From Lysobacterales bacterium (GTDB taxonomy: Bacteria; Pseudomonadota; Gammaproteobacteria; Xanthomonadales; UBA2363), in the NCBI GenBank assembly GCA_019634735.1, contig JAHCAT010000001.1, forward strand, positions 310,001 through 374,000: 64,000 bases of DNA, written 5' to 3'. Under the pieces are notes generated by a model that was not told where the DNA came from, ran no database searches, and was given only the letters and a program-made list of their open reading frames with translations. Positions within the stretch are counted from its first letter, which is position 1; each line of letters opens with the position of its first letter. Below are positions 28,495 through 38,259 of this stretch, piece by piece. The translations under genes and the position numbers were made by a program.

Positions 28495-29696
28495 GGCCAA
28501 AGGCCCAATGCCCGCAGCACCAGGCGCAGACCCAGGCCGATGGTCACCAGCAGCACCGCGGCGCCGAGCAGGTTGCTGGCCGGGCCGTTGCGGTGCCGAC
28601 CCAGCAGGTCGGCACGGTTCATGGTGTACAGGAGGAAGCCGGCGACCACTGGCAAGAGGATACCGTTGGCCACCTGGGCGAGCAGGATCAGGCGGACCGG
28701 GGAAAGACCGAGCAGGGCGACCGCCGTGCCGACCAGCAGGACGGCCAGCGCCACGCCCCTGAACAGGGCGCCGCGTGGCGGTCGGCCGGCGACCTCGGCG
28801 ACTGCGTAGGCCGCCGCCAATGGCGCGGTGATGGCGCTGGTCAGGCCGGCCGCGAACAGGCCGGCCCCGACCAGCCAGCGCGCCGCCGTCCCGAACACCG
28901 GTTCGATCGAACGCGCCAGGTCGGCACCGCTGGTCACGGTCGCGCCGGTGCCGAACACGGTCGCGGCGGCGGTGGCCAGGATGAGGATCGAGACCAGGCC
29001 GCCCAGTCCGACGCTGGCGCCGGTGTCGATCCGCGCTGCGGCCAGGGCGTCGCCATCGCTCGCGGACCAGCGCTCGCGCGCTGCCGCGGCATGCAGGAAC
29101 AGGTTGTAGGGCACGATCGTGGTACCGATCAGGGCGACCGCAGTGAGCAGCCCTCCGGCCGGCACCTTCGGCACCAGGCCGGCGAACAGCGCAGACAGAT
29201 CGGGCCGGACCAGCACCGCGCTGCCCGCGAAGGCCAGGGCCATGACCGCGACCAGGACCAGCAGCACACGCTCGATACGGCGGTAGCTGGCGCTCATCAG
29301 CGCAAGAGCCGCCAACAGGGCCAGCACGGCCACCACGAGCCTGCGATCGACAGGCCCGACCAGGGCCTCGACACCCAGGGACGCGCCGGTCAGGTTGCCG
29401 GCCTGGTAGGCGCTGTTGCCGATGCCCAGTGCGACCAGCACCAGCAGCGCAACAGCCCAGCGCAGCGGGCGGGCGCCGGCGCCGGCCATCAGGGCCTCGC
29501 CCAGGCCCAGCCGGGCCCCGACACCCAGCCGCGCCGACATCTCCTGCAACACCACGGTCGCCACGGTGGCGAACACCAGGGCCCACACCAGGGCCATGCC
29601 GAAGTCGGCGCCCGCCACGGTGCAGGCGGTGACCGTGCCGGGTCCGATGAAGGCGGCAGCGACCAGGGCACCGGGACCGATGGACAGCTTGGCCAT
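28491..29696 (-). CDS. NRAMP-family transporter without canonical metal site
   Basis: A 401-residue inner-membrane protein with about 11 helices and the NRAMP/APC fold. The first helix has FIGPGTVTACTVAGADFG where metal transporters have DPGN; Asp and Asn are Gly and Thr. The sixth helix has IVPYNLFLHA where metal transporters have MPH; the metal-binding Met is Val. Without these residues Mn or Fe transport is unlikely. Its position as first gene of the pxp operon, overlapping pxpA, suggests uptake of 5-oxoproline or a related compound; NRAMP homologues beside pxpA (such as ycsG in Bacillus subtilis) are known. ATG 29696 is the start of the conserved region; upstream in-frame codons are possible but not needed. 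Confidence 0.8.
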   Translation of the reverse strand: MAKLSIGPGALVAAAFIGPGTVTACTVAGADFGMALVWALVFATVATVVLQEMSARLGVGARLGLGEALMAGAGARPLRWAVALLVLVALGIGNSAYQAGNLTGASLGVEALVGPVDRRLVVAVLALLAALALMSASYRRIERVLLVLVAVMALAFAGSAVLVRPDLSALFAGLVPKVPAGGLLTAVALIGTTIVPYNLFLHAAAARERWSASDGDALAAARIDTGASVGLGGLVSILILATAAATVFGTGATVTSGADLARSIEPVFGTAARWLVGAGLFAAGLTSAITAPLAAAYAVAEVAGRPPRGALFRGVALAVLLVGTAVALLGLSPVRLILLAQVANGILLPVVAGFLLYTMNRADLLGRHRNGPASNLLGAAVLLVTIGLGLRLVLRALGLWP

Positions 29697-30114
29697 GGGG
29701 AGTCGGGGCGAGGAGAGGCGCAAGCCTAGCAGGCCGTCGATACGCGTCCTGCGGGCAGCGGCCATGAATGGCAGCCCGGCGAAGCGACAAGGCGAGCGGT
29801 CGTCTCGCCGGGATCGCGTCGGCAAGTGTGCCGGCTGGGCGAGCGGAGATGGCGGGCGGGACCTTTGCGTTTCACAAGGCTGTGGATGGGTCTCGTCGGA
29901 CCTGCCGCATGCATTCCGGAGGATCCTTGCCCCCATGCGGAACTGCCCGCCGTCGCGACAGCGAAGTCGAAGCCGCGGTACCTTCCTACCTCATGTCCCG
30001 CCCGGCGTCGGGGATCGAGCGGGCTTGCCTGACGCCCGGCGATCCGGGTTCGTTGCTGATGAACGGGTGGAAGCTGCGAATGGTGTGCGATCGGAACCGG
30101 AGTCCGGCATCCAG
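29697..30114. other. 418-base spacer, divergent promoters
   Basis: No gene is supported here; open frames crossing it have no ribosome site or family likeness. It must hold the promoter of the pxp operon (leftward) and of the thioredoxin-like lipoprotein gene (rightward). I see no riboswitch, repeat of note or clear sigma boxes. Confidence 0.3.
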
Positions 30115-30696
30115 GTGAAACGGCCAGCGCCCACCTGCCGTGTATTGCGTGCGTCCCACCTGATCGGTTGGCTGGTGCTTGCGCTTGCACTGTCCTCTTG
30201 CCGGACGGCGCGCGAAGGCGAGTGGTACAGCGATTGGGACCGCGCGGGCGCCTGCCGGGCGCCGGGCGTGCACGCGCCCTGGGGGGCGACGCCCGCGGGG
30301 ACCCGCCTTGGCGCCTGCCAGGGCCACGAGGGTCGCCACCTGTGGGTGCTCTACGTGGCCGACTGGTGCAGCGCGAGCCGGCAACAGCAGGCCTGGGCGG
30401 CGCAGGCCTTCCGCGCGTTTCCCGAGGCTGCGTCCGTCGCCGTGGTGCTGACCGGCGGTGCACAGGTCTTCGAGGCAGCGACGCCGGGCGATGCGCTCGC
30501 CTGGAGCGTCGCGCTCGGCGTGCCTGCCGACCGGGTGGCGGTGGAGGAGGAAAGCACGCGGACGGTACCGCAGCATCTGCTGCTGGGGCCGGATGGCCGC
30601 ACGCTCTGGCGGTACATCGGGGTGCTCGAGGCCGACCGGATGGTCCAGGTGTTCGAGGACTTCCGCAGCGGCCGACGACGCCCCGACATCAGGTGA
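30115..30696 (+). CDS. thioredoxin-like lipoprotein
   Basis: A 193-residue protein with GTG start. The lipobox LALSSC follows the hydrophobic stretch LIGWLVLALA, so it should be lipid-anchored at Cys about residue 29. The mature domain has a thioredoxin-like fold signature: LWVLYVADWCSASRQQQAW with a single active-site Cys (WCxxS), a loop with a Pro in RTVPQHLLLGPDG (cis-Pro position) and RTLWRYIGVLE. A lone Cys cannot form a CxxC disulfide, so it may be a monothiol redox protein or may only keep the fold. The neighbouring CIA30 gene is on the same strand, 114 bases downstream. Confidence 0.7.
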   Translation: MKRPAPTCRVLRASHLIGWLVLALALSSCRTAREGEWYSDWDRAGACRAPGVHAPWGATPAGTRLGACQGHEGRHLWVLYVADWCSASRQQQAWAAQAFRAFPEAASVAVVLTGGAQVFEAATPGDALAWSVALGVPADRVAVEEESTRTVPQHLLLGPDGRTLWRYIGVLEADRMVQVFEDFRSGRRRPDIR

Positions 30697-30810
30697 CCGG
30701 GCCACGACGGCGCAGGTCGGGGGTGCGGAGCGACCCGGGCGCATCGCCGCCCGGCATTCCCGTCCCAGCGCGTCTTGCCAGGGCGCGCAGAGGTGGTGCA
30801 GTCTCGGGGC

Positions 30811-31317
30811 ATGGCCGAACAGCCACTGACCCTGATCGATCCCGCCCGGGGACCGGGCGATCCGCCCTGGCAGGCGGTGGACGACCCCGTCATGGGCGGA
30901 CGTTCGCATGGACAGGTACTGTTCGAGTCGGGCGTGATGCGCTTCACCGGCGAGCTGTCCTTGGCGGGGGGCGGCGGCTTCTCGTCGGTGCGCACCGTGG
31001 GCCGGACCTGGAACCTGGCCGGCCGCACCGCGCTGCTGCTGACCGTGCGGGGAGACGGACGCGAATACCAGTTGCGCCTTCACGACGGCGCGCTCTGGCA
31101 GGGCCGGCGCGTCGGTCATGGCTGCCGGTTCGTCGCCCATGCCGGGCCATGGCAACAGGTCGAGGTCGAGCTGGATGCGCTGGTGCCGATGTGCCGGGGA
31201 GAGAAGGTGCCGGCGCCGCGTCTGGAGCGCAGTCGGGTGCTCGACCTTGGCCTGCTGATCGCCGATCGCCGCGCCGGTCCTTTCTCGCTGGAGGTGGCCG
31301 GCATCCAGGCACGTTGA
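30811..31317 (+). CDS. CIA30 family protein
   Basis: A 168-residue protein matching the CIA30 family (complex I intermediate-associated protein 30, PF08547), a galactose-binding-like beta-sandwich. Diagnostic pieces are WQAVDDPVMGGRSHGQ, GGGGFSSVRTVGRTWNLAG and the closing LGLLIADRRAGPFSLEVAGI. In eukaryotes the homologue assists complex I assembly; in bacteria the role is not settled. ATG 30811 gives the usual family length; an earlier ATG at 30775 would add 12 unconserved residues. It is convergent with the YqhA gene, 27 bases apart. Confidence 0.85.
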   Translation: MAEQPLTLIDPARGPGDPPWQAVDDPVMGGRSHGQVLFESGVMRFTGELSLAGGGGFSSVRTVGRTWNLAGRTALLLTVRGDGREYQLRLHDGALWQGRRVGHGCRFVAHAGPWQQVEVELDALVPMCRGEKVPAPRLERSRVLDLGLLIADRRAGPFSLEVAGIQAR

Positions 31318-31344
31318 CGGCGTGCACCGGCCGCAGGCGAAGGC

Positions 31345-31845
31345 TCAGGTGGCCTGCCGGGTGACCTTGTCGAGCAGGCCCATGCCCACCGCCGAGACGA
31401 CGAAGGTCAGGTGGATGACCACGTACCACATCAGCTTGTCGCTTTCGGTGCCCGGCACGTTCATGAACACCTTCAGCAGGTGGATCGAGGAGATCGCCAC
31501 GATCGAGGAGGCGACCTTGTTCTTGAGGTTGGTGTAGTCCATCTTGCCCAGCCAGCCCAGCTTCTGGCCGTCGCCGGCGGCGGTGTCCAGGCGCGACACG
31601 AAGCTCTCGTAGCTGGACAGCATGACCATCACCAGCAGGCCGCCGACCAGGGCCAGGTCGATCAGCGAGAGCACCACCAGCACCAGGTCGGCCTCGGCCA
31701 TCTCGAACACCCGGGGCAGGACATGGAACACCTCCTGGAAGAACTTAAGGCCGAGCGCCAGCACCGCCAGGCTCAGGCCCAGGTAGATCGGCGCCAGGAT
31801 CCAGCGGGCGGCATACAGGGTGCGTTCGACCAGGCGTTCGATCAT
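31345..31845 (-). CDS. YqhA/UPF0114 family membrane protein
   Basis: A 166-residue inner-membrane protein with four helices. It matches the UPF0114 (YqhA, TIGR00645) family throughout: the start [54 protein letters not shown] and [16 protein letters not shown]. The function is unknown. It is convergent with the CIA30 gene and divergent from the dienelactone hydrolase gene. Confidence 0.93.
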   Translation of the reverse strand: MIERLVERTLYAARWILAPIYLGLSLAVLALGLKFFQEVFHVLPRVFEMAEADLVLVVLSLIDLALVGGLLVMVMLSSYESFVSRLDTAAGDGQKLGWLGKMDYTNLKNKVASSIVAISSIHLLKVFMNVPGTESDKLMWYVVIHLTFVVSAVGMGLLDKVTRQAT

Positions 31846-31998
31846 TTTGGCCGGCAGTTCGGGGCGGACTGAGGGGGCGCCATTCCAGGCGCAAGGTCCA
31901 ACCATGGGCAGGGCCGGAAGCCCCGGGTCGACACCGGCGATTGATCCTTCACGCCGCCCGGTGCAGGCTGGGACCCTCCTTCCCGGACGGCCCCGCCA

Positions 31999-32892
31999 AT
32001 GACGCTCCCAGATCGGACCCGTGCGCGCGATTTCGACCCCCAGGTGCTGATCGCGTTCGACGCCTACGTGCATGGCGAGCTGGACCGCCGCGGCTTCCTG
32101 CGCCGGCTCGGGCAACTGGTCGGCAGCGCCGCGGCGGCCGGCGTCGCGGCCGCGCTGATGCCGCGCTTCGTCCAGGCCCGGCAGGTGGCCGAGGACGATC
32201 CCCGGATCGAGGCCGGCTACGTGGGTTTCGACGCTCCCCGTGGCAACGGCAGCGGGCGCGGCTACCTGGTTCGGCCGGTGGCCGCCGAGGCTCCGCTGCC
32301 ACTGGTGCTGGTGGCCCACGAGAACCGGGGCCTCAATCCGCACATCGAGGATGTCGCACGGCGCCTGGCCCTGGCCGGCCACATCGCCTTCGCGCCGGAT
32401 GCGCTGTTCCCGCTCGGCGGCTATCCGGGCGACGAGGACCAGGCTCGTGCGCTGTTCGCGACGCTGGACCAGGAGCGGACCCGGCACGACTTCCTCGCTG
32501 CCATCGACCACCTCGCGGCTGTCGAGGGCGGCAACGGGCGGATGGGCGCGGTCGGCTTCTGCTGGGGCGGCGCCATGGTCAACTTCCTGGCCACGCGGGT
32601 GCCGTCGCTGCGCGCCGTCGTGCCCTTCTACGGCGGCCCCGCGCCGCTCGACGACGTGCCGGCGATCCGTGCCGAACTGCTGGTGGTGCTGGCCAGCGAC
32701 GACCCCCGTGTCAACGACGCCTGGCCGGCCTACCGCGAGGCCCTGGATGCCGCCGATGTCGCCTGGTCGCTGTTCCAGCCCGACGACACCCTGCACGGCT
32801 TCCACAACGACACCACACCCCGCTACTCCGAGGGCCCGGCCCGCGAGGCCTGGTCGCGTACCCTGGCCCTGTTCGACCGAACGCTGCGCTGA
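31999..32892 (+). CDS. dienelactone hydrolase family protein, Tat-type leader
   Basis: A 297-residue alpha/beta hydrolase. The nucleophile is Cys188 in VGFCWGGAM, as in true dienelactone hydrolases, with Asp in [10 protein letters not shown] and His in DTLHGFHND completing the triad. The N-terminus has a twin-arginine motif at about residue 30 (DRRGFLRRL) followed by a hydrophobic segment ([14 protein letters not shown]), which suggests Tat export; the long stretch before the motif is unusual but known in this family. Likely reaction is hydrolysis of a lactone or ester. It is adjacent to, and convergent with, the P-type ATPase with 8 bases between the stops. Confidence 0.85.
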   Translation: MTLPDRTRARDFDPQVLIAFDAYVHGELDRRGFLRRLGQLVGSAAAAGVAAALMPRFVQARQVAEDDPRIEAGYVGFDAPRGNGSGRGYLVRPVAAEAPLPLVLVAHENRGLNPHIEDVARRLALAGHIAFAPDALFPLGGYPGDEDQARALFATLDQERTRHDFLAAIDHLAAVEGGNGRMGAVGFCWGGAMVNFLATRVPSLRAVVPFYGGPAPLDDVPAIRAELLVVLASDDPRVNDAWPAYREALDAADVAWSLFQPDDTLHGFHNDTTPRYSEGPAREAWSRTLALFDRTLR

Positions 32893-32900
32893 CCGGCCTA

Positions 32901-35402
32901 TCAGCAGGCGTCCTCGCGGCCATAGCCGGGTCGCGCGGTGCGCGGCGTCGGCGCCAATCTGCGCGCGACGGCGAGTCCGTGCAGCAGCGGGAGCGCTGCC
33001 AGCAGGCCGACACCGGCCAGGGGCAGGATCAGCAGCCACTGCCCGGGCGATAGTGGCCGCGTCATCAGCACCGCGCTGGCCGCCGGCACCTGCAGCAGGA
33101 CGATGCTCGCGAGGGTCGCCAGCGCCAGGCCGCGCGCCACCCGGGTGCGCAGCCGGGTGAGCGCGGTCAGATACCCGGCCATCATCAGCAGCAGCACCGC
33201 CAGGGCCAGGCTGCGCGCCGCCGGCACTTCGGCGCCCGCTGCCAGGCCGGCCTGGTAGGCGACCGCGACCGCCGCGGTCGCCACCGTGCCCGCCAGCAGA
33301 AGTCGCGGCACGGTGCCCGTGGGGAACAGCGCATGGCGCCCGCGCGGCGGCGCGCGGTGGCGGAGGTCGGCGGCCTGCTGGAAGGCCAGCAGGGCGGTCG
33401 GGTGGATGACCAGCTCCAGCCAGACGACGTGGATGGGCAGAAACAGCAGCGGCTGGCCGAGCAGGGGCAACAGCGCGGCGCTGGCCACGAACGGCATGTG
33501 CACAAGCAGCAGATAGACGAAGGCGAGCTGCAGGTTGCGGAACAGTTGCCGGCCCTCGGCGACCGCACCGGCCAGGGTGGCCAGTGCATCGTCGAGCAAT
33601 ACGATGGCAGCGACCTCGCGGGCCGGCCGGGTGCCGCGCTCGCCCATCGCGATGCCGATGTCGGCAGCCTCCAGGGCGGGGACGTCGTTGACGCCGTCGC
33701 CGGTGACCGCGACGGTGTGACCGCGTGCCTGCAGCGCGCGCACCAGATCCAGCTTGTCGCGCGGCGTGGCACGGGCGACCACGTCGACGGCAGCCAGGTC
33801 ATCGGCCGCCCCGGCCCCATCGCCCGGCACGCGGATCGCCGGATCGCCGCCGCCCAGGCCCAGCGCAAGGGCGATGGCGCGCGCCGTGTCCGGATGGTCG
33901 CCGGTGACCATCACCACGCGGATGCCTTGCGTCTGGCAGGCCTGGACCGCGTCCCGGGCGTCAGCGCGCAGCGGATCGGCGAAGGCGAGCAGGCCGGCGG
34001 GCAGGAAGCCATGCGTCGGCTCTTCGGTCGGTTCGCTGCCCGGCGGTAGCGGGCGCTGCGCGCAGGCGATCACCTTCTGGCCCTGGCTGGCGAGGTCGGC
34101 GACCCGCGCCAGCCAGCGTGCCTGCGTCGCAGGGTCCAGCGTGCAATGCGCGAACACCTGTTCCGGCGCGCCCTTCAGGACGCCGGCCAGTCCGCCGTCG
34201 GGCAGGCGCAACAGGGCGAATTCCCGGCGGCGCGCCTCGGTGAACGGCACGCCGCCGAGCCGCTCGCCAGCGCGCCCGGCGGTCGCCGCCAGCACAGCGC
34301 GGTCCAGGGCATCGATGCTGTCGGCGCGGATCGAGGCGGCGACCAGGGCGAGCAGGCCGGCCGGGTCGGCACCGTCGGCCGGATGGCTGCCGACCAGGCG
34401 AAGCTGGCCTTCGGTGAGGGTGCCAGTCTTGTCGCTGCACAGCACGTCGACCCGGCCGATCGCCTCCACCGCCACGGCCCGGCGCACCAGCGCCTGGCGG
34501 CGCGCCAGCCGGAACACGCCGACGCCCAGGAACACTGAAAGCACGACCGGGAATTCCTCGGGCAGCGCGGCGATCGCGAGGGTGAGCGCGCTCAGCAGGG
34601 CGTCCACGGGACCGTGGCCTTGGGCCAGGCGAACCGCAGCGAGCGCCAGGCACAGGACGGTGGCCGCGAGCACCATCATTGCCACCAGCCGTGTCACTGA
34701 GCGCTGCAGCGGCGTGCGCGACTTCGGACCGGTGCGCGCCAGTTCAACGATCTCGCCATAGCGGGTGGCCGTGCCGGTGCAGGCCACGCGCATTCGTGCC
34801 GTACCCGAGAGCAGGCGCGTTCCGGCCAGCAACCAGTGCTCAGTCGCTGCGCGGTCGCCAGCCGGCAGGGGCAGGGGCCGCTTGCGGACCGGCAGCGACT
34901 CGCCGGTCAGCGAGGATTCGTCGACCTGGAGGTCCGCGCCGGACATCACCAGGCCATCGGCCGGGCACCAGGCGCCATCGGTCAGCTCGACCAGGTCGCC
35001 GGGAACCAGGGCGCGCGCCGGCAGCTGCTGCCATCGACCGTCGCGCAGGACCGTGGCATGCGCGGCGAGGCGGCTGGCCAGGCCCTGGGTCGACGCCAGG
35101 GTGCGCCGGTGCAGCCAGGCATCCATACCGAGCAGCGGCACGATCGCCAGCAGCAGGATGGCCGCCTCCAGGCGGTCGCCGATGATCCAGAACAAGCCGC
35201 TGGTGACCAGCAGGAACCAGGGCATGGGGTCGCGGGCAGCATCGCGCAGGGCCTGCCAGGTGCGGTGCGGTACGTCGGCGACGATGTCGTTGGCACCGTG
35301 GCGCCGGAGGCGCGACTCCGCATCCGCGCTGCCAAGACCGGTCTCGCCAGCCAGCCCGACAAGCACGGCCTCGGGGATGCTTCGCGCAGTCACCAGCGGC
35401 AT
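32901..35402 (-). CDS. cation-transporting P-type ATPase
   Basis: An 833-residue membrane pump. It contains the actuator TGES (in [10 protein letters not shown]), the phosphorylation site [11 protein letters not shown] with the Asp, the hinge [11 protein letters not shown], and the fourth-helix motif [12 protein letters not shown]. The sixth helix reads [18 protein letters not shown] where Ca2+-ATPases have an Asn and Asp, here Glu and His, so the transported ion is not the canonical Ca2+. N-terminal heavy-metal domains are absent. Ion is unknown. Divergent from the 79-residue CCGGC protein, with a 368-base spacer that contains a diverged intergenic repeat. Confidence 0.88.
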   Translation of the reverse strand: MPLVTARSIPEAVLVGLAGETGLGSADAESRLRRHGANDIVADVPHRTWQALRDAARDPMPWFLLVTSGLFWIIGDRLEAAILLLAIVPLLGMDAWLHRRTLASTQGLASRLAAHATVLRDGRWQQLPARALVPGDLVELTDGAWCPADGLVMSGADLQVDESSLTGESLPVRKRPLPLPAGDRAATEHWLLAGTRLLSGTARMRVACTGTATRYGEIVELARTGPKSRTPLQRSVTRLVAMMVLAATVLCLALAAVRLAQGHGPVDALLSALTLAIAALPEEFPVVLSVFLGVGVFRLARRQALVRRAVAVEAIGRVDVLCSDKTGTLTEGQLRLVGSHPADGADPAGLLALVAASIRADSIDALDRAVLAATAGRAGERLGGVPFTEARRREFALLRLPDGGLAGVLKGAPEQVFAHCTLDPATQARWLARVADLASQGQKVIACAQRPLPPGSEPTEEPTHGFLPAGLLAFADPLRADARDAVQACQTQGIRVVMVTGDHPDTARAIALALGLGGGDPAIRVPGDGAGAADDLAAVDVVARATPRDKLDLVRALQARGHTVAVTGDGVNDVPALEAADIGIAMGERGTRPAREVAAIVLLDDALATLAGAVAEGRQLFRNLQLAFVYLLLVHMPFVASAALLPLLGQPLLFLPIHVVWLELVIHPTALLAFQQAADLRHRAPPRGRHALFPTGTVPRLLLAGTVATAAVAVAYQAGLAAGAEVPAARSLALAVLLLMMAGYLTALTRLRTRVARGLALATLASIVLLQVPAASAVLMTRPLSPGQWLLILPLAGVGLLAALPLLHGLAVARRLAPTPRTARPGYGREDAC

Positions 35403-35770
35403 CCCCGGCCGACCCTGGTGTGGGCACCAGCGACGGCGATCGGCCCGGAACAGGATGGGAGCGGACGGGTGCGTCGCAGCATGCCGGCAGTCTAGCCCGG
35501 ATGTTTCAATGGGCCGCTACGGCGGGCGCCGAACTTCGCGCCGTGGCACGGGTCCTCCTGGCCGGATCGACGGACTGTCGGCCACGGCATCGCCGTTCAA
35601 CGGTCCGCCGCCCGCACCGCATCGAAGTCCCGGTGGCCTCGCCACGCCTTCCCATGAGCCCTCCGGACAGGTCCGGCCACGGACTGACCTGGGTCAGTGC
35701 CCGCCGCGCCCGCTTGAAGGACAGTGCCGGGAACGGCCCGTTCGGGCCGCCTCGATGGAAACCTCCGCCC
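35403..35770. other. 368-base spacer with copy 1 of an intergenic repeat
   Basis: The spacer lies between the divergent P-type ATPase gene and the small CCGGC gene. About 163 bases (35514-35676) form the first copy of the repeat found again at 42911. The rest shows no gene, hairpin terminator or recognisable promoter boxes. Confidence 0.35.
35514..35676 (+). repeat. intergenic repeat, copy 1
   Basis: Aligned by eye with 42911-43084, it shares CCGCTAC at the start, the 14-base block TCGCGCCGTGGC with flanks, then CCGTTCAACGGT, and GGCCTCGC followed by a hairpin (CCGGAC at 35663-35668 and GTCCGG at 35671-35676). Identity is patchy, so the family is old or fast changing. There is no coding potential conserved between the copies that I can defend. 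Confidence 0.45.
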
Positions 35771-36010
35771 ATGGAATACCGCATCGTCCTGGACCGCTGG
35801 GAGATCGAACCCGAACAGGTGCGTCAGGCCCTGGCCGCACTGGACCCGGCGGCCCTGGCCGACCTGTCCGCTGGCGGTCGGCTGCTGCGCATCGCCACGA
35901 CGCTGGACGCCGACACCGTGCGAGCTCGCCTGGCCCAGGCCGGGCTGCCGGATGCGCTGGGGCAACTCGTGCTTGCGCCCTCGGTGTGCTGCGGTGGCTG
36001 TTCGGGCTGA
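35771..36010 (+). CDS. small ferredoxin-fold-like protein with C-terminal CCGGC
   Basis: A 79-residue protein. Its first 60 residues (MEYRIVLDRWEIEPEQVRQ, then a second strand RLLRIATTLDADTVRARLAQAG) have the strand-helix-strand layout of a heavy-metal-associated domain but without its CxxC loop. It ends in APSVCCGGCSG, a cysteine cluster that could bind metal or serve a redox role. It faces away from the P-type ATPase gene, so a link is possible but speculative. No family recognised. ATG 35771 has no strong ribosome site. Confidence 0.55.
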   Translation: MEYRIVLDRWEIEPEQVRQALAALDPAALADLSAGGRLLRIATTLDADTVRARLAQAGLPDALGQLVLAPSVCCGGCSG

Positions 36011-36080
36011 GCACCGCCGGACTATGCGGTCTCGCGGGGTTGGTTAGCATGACGGCGCCCCCCAGCATCCGGAGACCGGC

Positions 36081-36752
36081 ATGTCCACGATCCTCATCAC
36101 CGGCGCCAACCGCGGTATCGGCCTGGCACTGGTCCGCCACTACCGCGAGCGCGGCGACCAGGTCATCGGCGTGTGCCGGACCGGCAGCGCGGCGCTGGCC
36201 GCAAGCGGTGCCCGTGTCGAAGCGGGGGTCGACGTCACCGACGGCGCGGCGGTCGCTGCGCTGGCCGGCCGCCTTGCGGGGCAGGCGATCGACGTGCTGA
36301 TCCTCAACGCTGGAATCCTGGAGCGCGAGCCGCGTGACGGCGTGGACGAGGCCGGCTTCGACGCCATGCGCCGGCAGTTCGAAGTCAACGCCCTGGCCCC
36401 GCTGCGCGTGACCCAGGCGCTGGCCGGCAATCTCGGCCCGGGCGCGCGCATCGGCATCATCACCAGCCGCATGGGCTCGATCGCCGACAACGGCTCCGGC
36501 GGCTATTACGGGTACAGGGCATCGAAGGCGGCAGTCAACGCGATCGGCCGCTCGCTGGCGGTGGACCTGAAGGCGCGCGGTATCGCCGTGTTCCTTCTGC
36601 ATCCGGGGCATGTCGCCACGGACATGGTCGGTGGCACGGGCGACATCCAGCCCGCCCAGGCCGCCGCCAACCTGGTGGCGCGGCTGGACAGCCTTGGCCT
36701 GGAGCAGTCTGGGAGCTTCTGGCATGCCAATGGATCGCCCCTGCCCTGGTAG
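36081..36752 (+). CDS. SDR-family oxidoreductase
   Basis: A 223-residue NAD(P)-dependent short-chain dehydrogenase/reductase. The cofactor motif TGANRGIGLAL (TGxxxGxG) is at residues 7-17, NAG in LILNAGIL follows, and the catalytic Ser and YxxxK are in ITSRMGS and YYGYRASKAAVN. The C-terminal half has LLHPGHVATDM, a pattern seen in C-factor-like SDRs. Substrate unknown. It begins 70 bases after the small CCGGC protein on the same strand and may share its transcript. Confidence 0.9.
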   Translation: MSTILITGANRGIGLALVRHYRERGDQVIGVCRTGSAALAASGARVEAGVDVTDGAAVAALAGRLAGQAIDVLILNAGILEREPRDGVDEAGFDAMRRQFEVNALAPLRVTQALAGNLGPGARIGIITSRMGSIADNGSGGYYGYRASKAAVNAIGRSLAVDLKARGIAVFLLHPGHVATDMVGGTGDIQPAQAAANLVARLDSLGLEQSGSFWHANGSPLPW

Positions 36753-36981
36753 ACGGCTGGCGGCGTGCCGCCGTTGGTGACGATGCAGGCGCAGGCCAAC
36801 GGACAGTGGTCCGGACGGGCCAACCTTGTCATGATCCTGCTCAGCAGCCACCGGGTCAGTCCTGGAGGCGGCCCGGGCGGCTCGGGTGTCCAGGCGCACG
36901 TCCGCCAGGGAGCGGTCCGAGGTTCACGGAAGGTCCCGATGGGCGGGCCTTACCCGGCGTGTCGACAGGGGAGGGCTTGGT

Positions 36982-38073
36982 GTGGGCTGGATACACGATC
37001 AGGACGAGCTCCAGACGCAGGTCAGGTACCGGCTGATCCGGGAGCGCTTCGTCGACCACATGTGGCGGGGCGCCTTGCTGCTCGGACTGGTCGGTGTCCC
37101 TGTCTCCCTGATCCGTGTCCCGGAGATCGGACTGCAGCCGACCATGGTCCTGCATACCGTGATGTTGTCGGTTTCCCTCCTGGTGAACCTGTACCTGAAC
37201 CGGATCGGCCCGGGCACCAAGGGTCTGCTGCTGGTCCTGCTGTTCTGGCTCTCAGGGTTGGGGGGACTCCTCAATTTCGGGATGCTGGCCGCCTCTCTGT
37301 GGTTCCTCGCTTTTGCCGCCATGGTGGCCGGAACGGTCTGGTCCCTTCGGGCTGGCATCGCTACATCGGTGGCTGCCTTGCTTGCGATTCTTCTTGCCGG
37401 TGCGGGGTTCACCCAGGGTTGGCTGCAGATGCCGGTCGATGCCTCCGACTATGTGCTCAGCGGCGGCGCCTGGTTGAATCTCGCAGTCGGGTTCGGACTG
37501 GTGCTCATGGTCATGCTGATCGGCCTGGGGAGCTATCAGACGGCCGTCAAGGCATTGCTCACGGAGATCGACGACCAGCGCCGGGAAATCCAGCACCTGG
37601 CGACGCTCGACGCACTGACCGGCCTGCCCACGCTCAGGCTGGCCCGCGATCGCATCGAGATGGCGTTGCAAGGCGCAACGCGGAGCCGTCTGGAAGTCGC
37701 CTTGCTGTTCATCGATCTCGACCGCTTCAAGGCGGTCAACGACCGTCACGGCCACGAGGCCGGCGACGCCGTGCTCTGCGAGGTCGCGCGTCGCCTGACG
37801 GCGTTGCTCCGGCCCGGCGACACCGCCGCCCGGGTCGGAGGTGACGAGTTCCTGGTGCTGCTGGTGCCGCCCACTGGACGGGATGAGGCTGGCGAAGTTG
37901 CGCAGCGGATCGAGGAGGCGCTGGCCTGGCCACTGCCCTGGCAGGGGCAGCCGCTGCGCATCGGCGCGAGCGTGGGAATCGCCGTCTACCCACAGGATGG
38001 CCGGACTGCGCAGGATCTCCGGCGCCACGCCGACGCGGCAATGTACGACAGCAAGCGCCTCAGGACGGCCTGA
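36982..38073 (+). CDS. membrane-bound diguanylate cyclase (GGDEF)
   Basis: A 363-residue protein with GTG start at 36982, preceded by AGGGGAGGG. Five or six N-terminal helices (e.g. GALLLGLVGVPVSLI, LLVLLFWLSGLGGLLNFG and LNLAVGFGLVLMVMLIGLG) form an unknown sensory region, followed by a linker helix and a GGDEF domain with the active site RVGGDEF (residues 284-290). The inhibitory I-site RPGD at residues 277-280 lies five residues upstream, so product inhibition is expected. LLFIDLDRFKAVND and ASVGIAVYPQDG are the other conserved blocks. It makes cyclic di-GMP from two GTP. An upstream in-frame GTG at 36886 is less likely because it lacks a ribosome site. Confidence 0.92.
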   Translation: MGWIHDQDELQTQVRYRLIRERFVDHMWRGALLLGLVGVPVSLIRVPEIGLQPTMVLHTVMLSVSLLVNLYLNRIGPGTKGLLLVLLFWLSGLGGLLNFGMLAASLWFLAFAAMVAGTVWSLRAGIATSVAALLAILLAGAGFTQGWLQMPVDASDYVLSGGAWLNLAVGFGLVLMVMLIGLGSYQTAVKALLTEIDDQRREIQHLATLDALTGLPTLRLARDRIEMALQGATRSRLEVALLFIDLDRFKAVNDRHGHEAGDAVLCEVARRLTALLRPGDTAARVGGDEFLVLLVPPTGRDEAGEVAQRIEEALAWPLPWQGQPLRIGASVGIAVYPQDGRTAQDLRRHADAAMYDSKRLRTA

Positions 38074-38259
38074 GCGCCACGTTCGACACGATGCGGCTGG
38101 GAAGGCGCTGGTGGGTGGCCCGGTTGCGCGGGGACCGGCTTCTTTCCCGGCTTCGACAGGTCGTGCCTGTCGTGGAGGAGCCCGCAGCGTCGGAGCATCG
38201 CGCTTGACCCCCGCTGCCGGGGCGCCGCAGGATCGCCGCAACTCCCGGAGTCCTGCGCC

